NCBI GenBank assembly: GCA_024280485.1
Contig: JAJRQB010000034.1
Coordinates: 1 to 42,671 of the forward strand
Source of the DNA: Deltaproteobacteria bacterium
GTDB taxonomy: Bacteria > Desulfobacterota > Desulfuromonadia > Desulfuromonadales > Geopsychrobacteraceae
Length of the DNA: 42,671 nt
Reading direction: 5' to 3'
Shown in pieces: positions 24,111 to 31,985 of the stretch (positions within the stretch are counted from its first letter, which is position 1; every line of letters starts with the position of its first letter). A program made the position numbers and the translations under genes. The notes under the pieces are model-generated. The model saw nothing but the letters and a program-made list of their open reading frames with translations, ran no database searches and was not told where the DNA came from.

Positions 24111-24575
24111 ATGAAAAAAATCATTTTTATAGGAGTGGTTGTTCTATGCCTTGGCTTTATTCAATCTGAGAGATCAAACGCCGTAGAAATTCCCGATGGG
24201 GCAATCGATGGGATAAAATTGCATGCGCAGATTTTGATCAAATATCACGACCTGGACAGATACTACAATCGGCCTGTTCTTTTCGGCGCAGGAACAAAGT
24301 CGCCGGAGGTTCAGATCTACTTACCAATAAATGATTGGAATAAACTTTCAGCAGATCAAAAAAAGGATCTCAAAGCGTATGCGGAACTAGCTACAACATA
24401 CGCCAAACAGAGACCATTATTCTACTCGGGGATATCTTCATCAGCACCGATTGCCGGAACAATAAAATATAATGCTCGCTATATCGGTGGAGACAGTTGG
24501 GCTATTTACGCTGGAGAATTAACTGAGAATGAGAAAGATATTGTCCAAGGGAAAGTGGTTGCTCGCGGAAAATAG
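24111..24575 (+). CDS. Secreted protein encoded at the phage end (moron)
   Basis: A 154-residue protein starting at the ATG at 24,111, with AGGAGGG upstream. It has a clear signal peptide (KKIIFIGVVVLCLGF, with cleavage near SNA-VEI), then a soluble domain with several Tyr-rich strands (YHDLDRYYNRPVLFGAG, KYNARYIGGDSWAIYAG). I recognise no family. It is downstream of the repressor on the same strand and is the last gene before the phage end, so it is probably a lysogenic conversion gene. AT-rich composition fits separate acquisition. Confidence 0.78.
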   Translation: MKKIIFIGVVVLCLGFIQSERSNAVEIPDGAIDGIKLHAQILIKYHDLDRYYNRPVLFGAGTKSPEVQIYLPINDWNKLSADQKKDLKAYAELATTYAKQRPLFYSGISSSAPIAGTIKYNARYIGGDSWAIYAGELTENEKDIVQGKVVARGK

Positions 24576-24589
24576 ACATTCCTGATATG

Positions 24590-24760
24590 CGGATAGTTTA
24601 TCTTTCAGTACCGTTATCAAAACAAATTTGAAAAAGCGCCAGTTTAAATTCCCGTAAAGCATCCGACAAGCAACGTAAATCAGAGTTATCGCAATTATGG
24701 GGTGTTAGTTATCGTGCCCCCCCTCATAGCCATAGCTATGGGGCAAAAAGGAACTGAAAT
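24590..24760. repeat. Probable phage left end with transposase-site repeats
   Basis: Read on the minus strand, the motif GATAAC recurs at 24,713-24,708, 24,690-24,685 and 24,618-24,613, with a near copy (GATAAAC) at 24,602-24,596. The first two are 23 bases apart, the spacing of adjacent MuA sites. A CA dinucleotide at 24,725-24,726 is a candidate terminal base pair (TG...CA ends). A 12-bp palindrome, CCATAGCTATGG, lies just outside at 24,730-24,741. The gap 24,576-24,929 holds no gene, and the right part should be host DNA. Confidence 0.6.
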
Positions 24761-24929
24761 TTGGGCCAAACAGTCGGATTTGCAGCCAGCGCATGGATAG
24801 TCCGACAGTCTCCTCGTTTGTCACCTAGTTTTTTTGAAGGTTAACCATCAACTTCCGGCCCGAATTTCTCGGGATTCTCCGATTCGATTTCAGCAGGATT
24901 TATACGACATTTTCAGGGATGGGTAGCGT

Positions 24930-25859
24930 GTGGTGCAGCCTAAAGGCCCTAGTCCAAATAAGTTAATGAGTGGCCCCTGGTTTATTTTGCTTGCTGCAAT
25001 GCTATGGGGAACAGCCGGAACAGCTCAGACCTTGGCACCCGCAGCGGCCCAACCCGCTGTCATAGGAGCCCTGCGATTAGCTGTGAGCGGTGTGGCCCTT
25101 CTCTTATTATCTGGCGTTCAGGGCAGCATAAGTATGCCAAAGCAGTGGCCGCTGGCAGCCACTGCCTGTGCCGCAATCTGCATGGCAACCGTACAGGTCT
25201 GCTTCTTCGGCGCCCTGAGCAGAACAGGCGTCGCAATGGGGACCACTATTTTCATTGGAAGTTCCCCTGTCTTTGCAGGACTCATTGCGTTCCTGCTCCG
25301 AAAAGAGCAGCCCAATCGAAAATGGGGTGGCGCAACGTTGTTGGCGATTATCGGTTGCAGCTTACTGGTAGTCAGTGGTAGCCCGATCGGCGTTGATCCT
25401 TTAGGGGTCCTTCTGGCTCTGGGTGCGGGCTGCGCATATGCAACATATGCAGTGGCTATCAAGGTTCTTCTCGAAGGGCGGTCGACCCTGGCTGTCCTGG
25501 CTGTCACCTCTATTCTTGGTGCAGCACTACTTTCCCCATTCCTATTTTCCGCAGACCTGTACTGGTTGGCTGAGCCGAGCGGAATCGCTATTGCGCTCTA
25601 CCTGGGGTTGGCAACCTCGGCGGCACCGTACTGGCTATTTGCCAAAGGCTTGAGACTGACCCCTGTTTCGACAGCCGTTACTTTGAATCTGGCAGAGCCA
25701 CTCACTGCGGCACTTCTGGGAGTGCTCATACTGGGCGAGCAACTTACCGCTTCTGCCTACCTGGGCATGAGCATGTTGGTGGGCGGCTTGTTGTTGGTTT
25801 CATTCAGTCCCAGAGTCCTCCGGGCAAGAGTTAGGACTCAAGAGCAGGACGGCCGATGA
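24930..25859 (+). CDS. EamA-family (DMT) membrane transporter
   Basis: A 309-residue transporter with ten predicted membrane helices in two EamA repeats (first about residues 15-145, second about 160-295). Typical signs are AMLWGTAGTAQTLAP in helix 1 and NLAEPLTAALLGVLILGEQL near the end. Such proteins usually export amino acids or related metabolites. GTG at 24,930 is used; an ATG at 24,966 is an alternative start. The stop overlaps the next gene (ATGA), so transporter and BKACE are made together, which suggests a transported compound linked to the beta-keto or beta-amino acid pathway. Confidence 0.88.
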   Translation: MVQPKGPSPNKLMSGPWFILLAAMLWGTAGTAQTLAPAAAQPAVIGALRLAVSGVALLLLSGVQGSISMPKQWPLAATACAAICMATVQVCFFGALSRTGVAMGTTIFIGSSPVFAGLIAFLLRKEQPNRKWGGATLLAIIGCSLLVVSGSPIGVDPLGVLLALGAGCAYATYAVAIKVLLEGRSTLAVLAVTSILGAALLSPFLFSADLYWLAEPSGIAIALYLGLATSAAPYWLFAKGLRLTPVSTAVTLNLAEPLTAALLGVLILGEQLTASAYLGMSMLVGGLLLVSFSPRVLRARVRTQEQDGR

Positions 25860-26683
25860 CCAGTTGTGCCCAGCCTCTCATTGTTAGTGTGGCGCCCAAC
25901 GGAGCCCGAAAGTCCAAGGCAGATCACCCCTGCCTGCCGATATCCGATAAGGAGCTGGCGACGACTGCTGCAGACTGTCAGGCCGCCGGTGCGACCATGA
26001 TCCATCTGCACGTGCGTGATTCGGTTGGTCGCCACACCCTGTCCCCGGAGGCCTACCGTAGCGCTACGACAGCCATACGCCAGGTCGTTGGCAAGGATCT
26101 GATCATCCAGGTGACGAGTGAAGCCGTGGGAATCTACCAGCGCGAAGAGCAGATGGCCATGATCCGGGCATTGCGCCCCGAAGCGGTATCCCTGGCTCTG
26201 CACGAGTTCATCCCCAATCCGACCGATGAATCCTCTGCCGCGGTCTTCTTTGCCTGGCTTAACAGGGAACGCATCAGCCCTCAGTATATTCTGTATACCA
26301 GCGAAGAAGTCCGCTACTTCCATGATTTAAGACGGCGCGGCCTTATCCCTGAAGGGCGCCCTTTCGTGCTCTTCGTCCTCGGAGGCTACAACCCTGGCCA
26401 ACAGGGCACTCCCGAAGACCTGTTAGCTTTTCTGGTCGCCCATGAATTCGAATGCCCCTGGGCCGTCTGCGCCTTTGGCCCGCAGGAGGCAGCCTGCACA
26501 GCCAGTGCGATCGCCCGCCAAGGACATGCCCGGATCGGATTTGAAAACAACCTGCTCCTCAGTGATAACAGCCTCGCCCCGGATAATGCCGCGCTGGTCG
26601 CTCAAAGTGTTGCTGCGGCCCAGTTGTTAGGACGCGAGTTGGCAGACGTCGACAAAGCCCGAGAGCTGTTGGGCTGCGTATAA
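25856..26683 (+). CDS. Beta-keto acid cleavage enzyme (BKACE / Kce family, DUF849)
   Basis: A 275-residue TIM-barrel enzyme of the family of 3-keto-5-aminohexanoate cleavage enzyme. Zinc ligands are visible: His50 and His52 in TMIHLHVRD, and Glu230 in IGFENNL, the same spacing as Kce. The family condenses a beta-keto acid with acetyl-CoA and splits it into acetoacetate and a shortened acyl-CoA; substrates vary between subgroups. Start overlaps the EamA stop. The substrate is not readable from sequence; 3-oxoadipate or 6-amino-3-oxohexanoate would fit the neighbours. Confidence 0.9.
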   Translation: MTSCAQPLIVSVAPNGARKSKADHPCLPISDKELATTAADCQAAGATMIHLHVRDSVGRHTLSPEAYRSATTAIRQVVGKDLIIQVTSEAVGIYQREEQMAMIRALRPEAVSLALHEFIPNPTDESSAAVFFAWLNRERISPQYILYTSEEVRYFHDLRRRGLIPEGRPFVLFVLGGYNPGQQGTPEDLLAFLVAHEFECPWAVCAFGPQEAACTASAIARQGHARIGFENNLLLSDNSLAPDNAALVAQSVAAAQLLGRELADVDKARELLGCV

Positions 26684-27004
26684 ACAGAGAAGAAAAAGCA
26701 GCCCCCCCCATGATAATTATCTCAGCCGCTTATTGCCCAATCCTTAAGAACAGATTATTGCCGGTTCCCCTGTATTTCTGCTCCGCCCCCGCTATAGATT
26801 ATTTACCATAGACAGCTTCTGTGGACCGCATAGCGGAATGCATGATCCGAATATCGTCGCATATCTTAACGTGGTGCTGCATTGCGGAAATAAAGTATAG
26901 AAAAGAGTTGACAGGGGTTTTGTTTTTGGTTATCTATGACCATACATGAACCGCTAAGCAATGCAGTTGTTTCGCTGTGCGGTACCATCCTGTGAGGTGT
27001 GGCA
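26684..27004 (+). other. Intergenic region with promoter for the aminomutase operon
   Basis: A gap of about 320 bases without a convincing gene. It contains the sigma-70 promoter at 26,908-26,936 near its right end. A run of C at 26,702-26,710 follows the BKACE stop without a clear terminator hairpin, so some read-through into the aminomutase operon is possible. Confidence 0.6.
26908..26936 (+). promoter_or_regulatory. Sigma-70 promoter upstream of the aminomutase operon
   Basis: TTGACA (26,908-26,913), a 17-base spacer and TATCTA (26,931-26,936) form a good sigma-70 promoter about 70 bases before the thioesterase start. It would drive the operon of thioesterase, aminomutase, CoA-transferase, aminotransferase and thiolase. 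Confidence 0.75.
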
Positions 27005-27382
27005 ATGTCAAACAATAATTTCAATGAGGAAACTGCTCTGAATTTTCGAGGATTCGTCGACACCTACTACGTCATAGATCTTGATTTAGAGCCTCGTCAT
27101 CACAATGTAATGGGGTCTGTACATGGGGGCGTCCTCTGCACTCTGCTGGACACCGCGATGGCACGTTCATTCTTCCACTCCCGCCCGCCGGAGAAGAGAG
27201 CTGGCGCAACCCTGGAAATGAAAATCAATTTTCTGAAATCAGCTACAACCGGAAAGATAACCGCCTTCGGTAAACTGGTTAATACCACCAGGCAGACCGC
27301 CTATGTCGAGGGGCATATACTGAATGAAGAGGGCCAGTTGGTGGCCAAGGCCTCGGCGACTATGATGCGCTTCGAGAACTAA
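27005..27382 (+). CDS. PaaI/YbgC-type hotdog thioesterase
   Basis: A 125-residue hotdog-fold protein beginning at the ATG at 27,005. The PaaI-type motif is HHNVMGSVHGGVLCTLLDTA, with the catalytic-region Asp in LLDTAMA; TLEMKINFLKSA is the central strand. It should hydrolyse an acyl-CoA thioester in the cytoplasm. In clostridial lysine fermentation the ammonia lyase Kal is also a hotdog protein, but this one has the thioesterase motif rather than a clear Kal pattern. It is first in the aminomutase operon, so it may release CoA from the cleavage product. Substrate unknown. Confidence 0.85.
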   Translation: MSNNNFNEETALNFRGFVDTYYVIDLDLEPRHHNVMGSVHGGVLCTLLDTAMARSFFHSRPPEKRAGATLEMKINFLKSATTGKITAFGKLVNTTRQTAYVEGHILNEEGQLVAKASATMMRFEN

Positions 27383-27431
27383 TTTTTTAATAATAAACCG
27401 AACTAATCAGGCAACCGACAGGAGCAGAAAA

Positions 27432-29042
27432 ATGACCAGTCAGAACACCTCAGCGTTAAATCTATCCGATCAATCCCAAGTTGAGAACAAGTCTCACCTC
27501 ATTGTGCAGCCCTCAGATGTTCAGGCGATGATGGCCAGATATCAGTTTTCTGATGATACCCGGCGTATCGTCGAAGATGAGAAGCTGCTGCCGGTTGGAC
27601 TCTTGAGTCGCCTGCAGGCCTCCTACCCTCAACATTCAGGGCTGATGGAGACCAAACCCTTCCTCTTTAAGGTCGGATCAAACTATACCGGTCTCGAAGG
27701 TTTCCGCCGGGTTTGCGAGATTCTCAAGGAGAACGGGATTGAGCTCAGCCAGATCAAGGAGCGCGAATTCTATATCGAGGTTTACCGCTTTTTGGCCACC
27801 AGTCACTCGCTGAATAGCATCAACTGGGACAACTACGAAAACAACTCCCTCTATCAACTGGTAATGCCTCAACCCGGCATGATCGATCCGGAGCCGACCA
27901 AGACCTATGTTGATGCCGAGAGCGAAGAGGAGCGCGCGCGGATCGTCGCCGAGTATACCGAGAAGACCAACCCCCACGACGGCAATCAGCAGCTCAACAA
28001 GCCCTGGTTTAACAATGGCGAGGGCCAAGTCGAATTTCTCGAGGGCAGCCAGCACAAGTACCCGCAGTGTCAGCTGGTCTTCGATACCAGCACCCAGAAC
28101 TGCTTCTCCTTCTGCACCTACTGTTTCCGCCATGCCCAGGTGCGTGGCGACGAAGATATGTTCCTGCAGAAAGATATTACCCAGCTGCACAACTACCTCA
28201 AGCAGCACAAAGAGGTTTCCGACCTGCTGATTACTGGCGGTGACGGTGGCTTTATGCCCGCCAATCGCTTTGAGCAGTACATCAGGCCGATCATCGAGGA
28301 TCCTGAGCTGGGCCATATCCGCAATATCCGTCTCGGCTCGCGTGCCCTGACCTTCCACCCGGAGATGATCCTTAGCAGCAAATTCGACAAGATGCTCGAA
28401 CTGTACGACCTGCTCTACGAAAATGGCATTCAGATGGCCTGGATGGCTCACTTCTCGACCCCGCGCGAGCTGCTGAATCCACGCACCCTCGCCGCGATCC
28501 GCCGCTTGAAGGCCCACGGCGTGTTCGTCCGCAGCCAGAGTCCGATCATGAACCACATCAGCCTCTTTACTGACGAAAACGGCAAGGTCGATGTCGATAA
28601 GTCGGCGCAGAGCTGGATCGACCTGGCTAACATTCTGGCGATGATGGGGATGGGCTTCCACTCCATGTATGCCGCGCGCCCGACCGGCGAGCATCATTAT
28701 TTCACCGCGCCGTTGGCCGACATTGAGCGGATTTTCAGCAAGATCTATAACTCGCTCTCCTCGATCAACCGTCCCTCACGTCACATTTCGATGACGATTT
28801 CGGCCGGCAAGCTGGCTATCATGGGAACCTCGGTCATTGGTGGTGAGAAGTGCTTCGCACTGCAGTTTACCGAAGGGCGTAACATGGAATGGATGAACCG
28901 GGTTTTCCATGCCAAGTACGATGAGCAGAAGAACAAGATCGACCTGTTGCTCCCCTTCGATACCGAGAAGTTCTTCTTCGCAGATGAACTCAAGCAGATT
29001 GAAGAGGATCTGGCCGAAACCCTGCGCAAGCGCCTGGCATAA
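27432..29042 (+). CDS. KamA-family radical SAM 2,3-aminomutase
   Basis: A 536-residue radical SAM/PLP enzyme that should move an amino group from C2 to C3. The iron-sulfur motif is Cys224-x3-Cys228-x2-Cys231 (CFSFCTYCFRH); Arg233 takes the place of the carboxylate-binding Arg of lysine 2,3-aminomutase. GGDGG at 269-273 binds SAM. Lys460 (TISAGKLAIMG) is the likely PLP lysine. By eye, Asp293 of the clostridial enzyme aligns with Arg416 (MYAARPTGE) and Asp330 with Ser453, so the lysine-holding acids are absent and an acidic substrate is likely. An N-terminal extension of about 100 residues and a longer C-terminus exceed the usual 416-residue length. Confidence 0.85.
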   Translation: MTSQNTSALNLSDQSQVENKSHLIVQPSDVQAMMARYQFSDDTRRIVEDEKLLPVGLLSRLQASYPQHSGLMETKPFLFKVGSNYTGLEGFRRVCEILKENGIELSQIKEREFYIEVYRFLATSHSLNSINWDNYENNSLYQLVMPQPGMIDPEPTKTYVDAESEEERARIVAEYTEKTNPHDGNQQLNKPWFNNGEGQVEFLEGSQHKYPQCQLVFDTSTQNCFSFCTYCFRHAQVRGDEDMFLQKDITQLHNYLKQHKEVSDLLITGGDGGFMPANRFEQYIRPIIEDPELGHIRNIRLGSRALTFHPEMILSSKFDKMLELYDLLYENGIQMAWMAHFSTPRELLNPRTLAAIRRLKAHGVFVRSQSPIMNHISLFTDENGKVDVDKSAQSWIDLANILAMMGMGFHSMYAARPTGEHHYFTAPLADIERIFSKIYNSLSSINRPSRHISMTISAGKLAIMGTSVIGGEKCFALQFTEGRNMEWMNRVFHAKYDEQKNKIDLLLPFDTEKFFFADELKQIEEDLAETLRKRLA

Positions 29043-29076
29043 GTAGCGATCTCCTCAACGATAGAGGTTACGGACG

Positions 29077-29787
29077 ATGATTGATAAGCATATTGATTCA
29101 CTGAGCGATGCGGTAGCGGACATCTTCGATGGTGCGACGGTTATGATCGGCGGCTTCGGCGAAGCTGGCAGCCCCATCGAGCTGATTCACGCATTGATCG
29201 ACCAGGGGGCCAAAAATCTGACCGTGGTCAATAACAACACCGGCAGTGGTCATGTCGGCCTCGCGGCGCTGATCGAAAACGGTCGGGTCGGCAAGATGAT
29301 CTGTTCCTACCCGCGCACTGTCGGCTCCAAGGTCTTTCCGGAACTCTACCGCAGCGGCAAGATCGAGCTCGAACTGGTTCCTCAGGGGACCTTGGCTGAG
29401 CGGATTCGCGCTGGCGGCGCAGGGATACCGGCATTCTATACTGCGACTTCGGTCAACACACCTCTCGCCGAAGGCAAGGAACTGCGTAACTTTGATGGGC
29501 GGGATTATGTCATGGAGTACGGCCTGAGAGCTGACTTCGCACTGATCAAATCTGAATGTGCGGATAACCACGGCAACCTGACCTACAACAAGACGGCGCG
29601 CAACTTCGCTCCGATCATGGCGATGGCGGCCAAAACAACCATAGTCCAAACCGGCTCCCTGTGTGAGGTCGGTTCCATCGATCCGGAAGTCATTGTCACC
29701 CCCGGGATCTTCGTAAATCGAGTTGTTGAGATTCCACATCCCGCGCAAGAATCAAAACTGATTGCCGAAGGGAGAAGCTACCCGTGA
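29077..29787 (+). CDS. pcaI: 3-oxoacid CoA-transferase subunit A (PcaI-like)
   Basis: A 236-residue alpha subunit of a family I CoA-transferase. It has the glycine-rich VMIGGFGEAGSPIELIHALI of the CoA site and closely follows 3-oxoadipate CoA-transferase PcaI (LELVPQGTLAERIRAGGAGI, then FALIKSECADNHGNLTYNKT). It forms a complex with the next gene product and moves CoA from succinyl-CoA or acetyl-CoA to a 3-oxo acid such as 3-oxoadipate or acetoacetate. The B subunit start overlaps its stop. Symbol by resemblance; acetoacetate activity (AtoD type) is an alternative. Confidence 0.87.
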   Translation: MIDKHIDSLSDAVADIFDGATVMIGGFGEAGSPIELIHALIDQGAKNLTVVNNNTGSGHVGLAALIENGRVGKMICSYPRTVGSKVFPELYRSGKIELELVPQGTLAERIRAGGAGIPAFYTATSVNTPLAEGKELRNFDGRDYVMEYGLRADFALIKSECADNHGNLTYNKTARNFAPIMAMAAKTTIVQTGSLCEVGSIDPEVIVTPGIFVNRVVEIPHPAQESKLIAEGRSYP

Positions 29788-30470
29788 GCGTTGCAAAACA
29801 GCAAAACATCGGCTGGGGCCGAGAAGAGATGGCAAAGCGGACCGCCCTGGACATTCCCGACGGCTCCTACGTAAATCTGGGTATCGGTATTCCCGAGATG
29901 GTTGCCCAGTATGTTCCCGAAGGGCGGGAAGTGATCTACCACACTGAAAACGGTCTACTCGGCATGGGTCCGGCACCAGCTGAGGACGAAGTTGACCCCG
30001 AACTTATCAATGCGGGGAAGAAGGCGGTTACGGTAAACCCTGGCGCCTCCTTCTTTCACCATGCTGACAGCTTCGCCATGATTCGTGGCCAGCATATCGA
30101 TGTCTGCGTACTGGGGGCGATGCAGGTCTCCGAGCAGGGCGACCTGGCCAACTGGTCGACCGGCGAAGCCGATGCCATCCCGGCAGTCGGCGGGGCGATG
30201 GATCTGGTGGCAGGGGTCAAGACGATCTATGTCATCACCCAGCATTGCACCAAGAGCGGCGAACCCAAGCTGGTCGAATCCTGTAGTTATCCGTTGACCG
30301 GTAAAGCGGTTGTGGATCGGATCTATACCGATCTGGCGGTTATCGATGTTACAGCGGACGGCTTCATGGTTGCCGAACTGGCTCCGGGCATCAGCTTCGA
30401 TTATGTCCAGCAAAGAACCGGCTGCAAGCTACTGCCCGGTCCACAACTGGCCGAAGCTGCAAATCATTAA
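29784..30470 (+). CDS. pcaJ: 3-oxoacid CoA-transferase subunit B (PcaJ-like)
   Basis: A 228-residue beta subunit carrying the catalytic glutamate, Glu56 in HTENGLLGMGPAP, which forms the enzyme-CoA thioester. The sequence pattern (NAGKKAVTVNPGASFFHHAD, then ICVLG-type HIDVCVLGAMQVS) matches PcaJ. The GTG at 29,784 lies in the A subunit stop (GTGA), giving equal translation of both parts. Product with 3-oxoadipate would be 3-oxoadipyl-CoA, the substrate of the thiolase encoded two genes later. Confidence 0.88.
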   Translation: MSVAKQQNIGWGREEMAKRTALDIPDGSYVNLGIGIPEMVAQYVPEGREVIYHTENGLLGMGPAPAEDEVDPELINAGKKAVTVNPGASFFHHADSFAMIRGQHIDVCVLGAMQVSEQGDLANWSTGEADAIPAVGGAMDLVAGVKTIYVITQHCTKSGEPKLVESCSYPLTGKAVVDRIYTDLAVIDVTADGFMVAELAPGISFDYVQQRTGCKLLPGPQLAEAANH

Positions 30471-30511
30471 TCACGCATTTCATACATATCTTCAGAGCAA
30501 AGGATAAGACC

Positions 30512-31882
30512 ATGGCACAGGGAAACTTGGCGGTACCGGCAGATCAATCTCGGAGTGCGGAAATCTACCAACGGGCTTGCGAAGTCATGCCCGGAGGCAT
30601 CAGCCGCAACACGGTATTACGCACCCCTCATCCTGCTTATGCTGAGCGGGGCGAAGGCTGCTACGTGACCGATATCGAAGGGGTGAAGAGGATCGACTTT
30701 GCCAACAACATGGCGGCACTGGCTCATGGCCATGCTCACCCGACCATGGTCGCGGCTCTCACTGAACAACTTCAGAAGGGCACCGCTTTTACCATGGCGA
30801 CCGAGGCGGAGTTCTACTATGCAGAATACCTGTGTAGTCGTAATCCAAGCTTCGACAAGATCCGTTTTTGCAACTCCGGTACCGAAGCGGTGATGAATTG
30901 CATCAAGGCCTCCCGCGCCTTCACTGGCCGCTCCAAGATCGCCAAGATGGAAGGTTCCTATCACGGCCTCTACGACTATGCTGAAGTCAGCCAGACCGCC
31001 AGCCCGGCAAACTGGGGTGATGCGGACCGGCCCAACAGCGTCCCGGTTGCCTACGGCACTCCCGAGTCAGCCCTCAACGAGGTGGTGGTCCTGCCCTTTA
31101 ATGATGTCGAGCGCGCGATTGCTCTACTCGACCAGCACGCCGACGAACTGGCCTGCGTGCTTGTCGACCTGATGCCGCATCGCATCGGCCTGACCCCTGC
31201 GGCTCCTGAGTTTGTTACTGCGTTGCGTAAGTGGACCCAGGAGAACGGCGCCCTGCTGGTCTTTGACGAGGTGGTCACCTTCCGCTCCAACTACAGCGGC
31301 GCGCAGGAATGGTATGCCGAGAGTCCGGATTTGACCGCCATGGGCAAGATCATCGGCGGCGGATTCCCGGTCGGAGCCTTAGCTGGCCGCAAAGAGGTGA
31401 TGGAGGTCATGAATCCGCTGTCGAGCAAGGTGCTCTTCCCGCAGGGCGGAACTTTCTCGGCCAACCCGATGACGATGGTTGCCGGCCATACGGCGATGAA
31501 AATGTTCGATAGAGCTGCAATTAAACGAGTAAATCAACTGGCCGAACGGGGACGAGCGCAGATCACTGAAGCGATTCGGATTGCAGATATCCCAGCTTGC
31601 GTCACTGGTGGCGGATCGATGTTCCGGGTTCATATGAAGCCCGAGGTCAAGGGCGGCTACCGCTCGGCCTATGTCAGCCCAGAGGAAGCCAAACTGATCA
31701 AGTCATTGCTCGACTACCTGTTCGATAACGGTATCATGATGATCAACACCTGCTCGTTCACCACTTCGACCGTAATGAGCGAGAAGGAGGTTGACCATCT
31801 TTCCGAGACGATGCTGTCCGGCTTCCGCAAACTGAAGGAAGAGCAGAACCTGCTGCTGAACAGCCTCCACGGAGACGACTGA
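30512..31882 (+). CDS. Class III aminotransferase (GSA/beta-transaminase type)
   Basis: A 456-residue fold-type I PLP enzyme of the glutamate-1-semialdehyde aminomutase/beta-transaminase branch: MPGGISRNTVLRTPHPAYAE at the start, CNSGTEAVMNCIKASRAFTG for phosphate and cofactor binding, VFDEVVTFR for the PLP-pyridine Asp, and Lys in TAMGKIIGGGFPVGALAG. Members of this branch (for example beta-phenylalanine aminotransferase) act on beta-amino acids. In this operon it would transaminate the beta-amino acid made by the aminomutase to a beta-keto acid. A housekeeping HemL role is unlikely from context. Confidence 0.85.
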   Translation: MAQGNLAVPADQSRSAEIYQRACEVMPGGISRNTVLRTPHPAYAERGEGCYVTDIEGVKRIDFANNMAALAHGHAHPTMVAALTEQLQKGTAFTMATEAEFYYAEYLCSRNPSFDKIRFCNSGTEAVMNCIKASRAFTGRSKIAKMEGSYHGLYDYAEVSQTASPANWGDADRPNSVPVAYGTPESALNEVVVLPFNDVERAIALLDQHADELACVLVDLMPHRIGLTPAAPEFVTALRKWTQENGALLVFDEVVTFRSNYSGAQEWYAESPDLTAMGKIIGGGFPVGALAGRKEVMEVMNPLSSKVLFPQGGTFSANPMTMVAGHTAMKMFDRAAIKRVNQLAERGRAQITEAIRIADIPACVTGGGSMFRVHMKPEVKGGYRSAYVSPEEAKLIKSLLDYLFDNGIMMINTCSFTTSTVMSEKEVDHLSETMLSGFRKLKEEQNLLLNSLHGDD

Positions 31883-31985
31883 TCAGAGTGCGCCCTGTCT
31901 GGTGATATTTCGCTGGTCAGGGTGCATTGGTGTACAATTTCATTTCGCTGTAAATCGCTATCAACTCCGATGGAAGGTATAGGCC

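Larger units (their letters stand above)
1..24726 (-). mobile_element. Mu-like transposable prophage (partial, immunity end and head half)
   Basis: A continuous run of minus-strand phage genes holds the Mu hallmarks: MuA-like DDE transposase next to a MuB-like ATPase, Ner-like regulator, divergent repressor, GemA-like protein, Mor/C-family activator, gp27-type small terminase, portal and F-like head protein. Gene order from right to left follows Mu (immunity, transposition, middle, lysis, packaging, head). The tail genes and the other phage end lie outside the window at the left. The right boundary is inferred from repeated GATAAC-type sites and from the change to host metabolic genes at 24,930. 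The exact end base and the target-site duplication cannot be fixed because only one phage end is present. Confidence 0.93.

Noticed and set aside
27432-30470. Classical clostridial lysine fermentation cluster
   Set aside because: KamDE, 3,5-diaminohexanoate dehydrogenase and a clear Kal gene are absent, and the aminomutase lacks the lysine-binding Asp pair.
31883-31985. Nine-bp inverted repeat (TGCGCCCTG / CAGGGTGCA) between aminotransferase and thiolase
   Set aside because: There is no T-run after it, so it is not called a terminator; it may be a processing hairpin.
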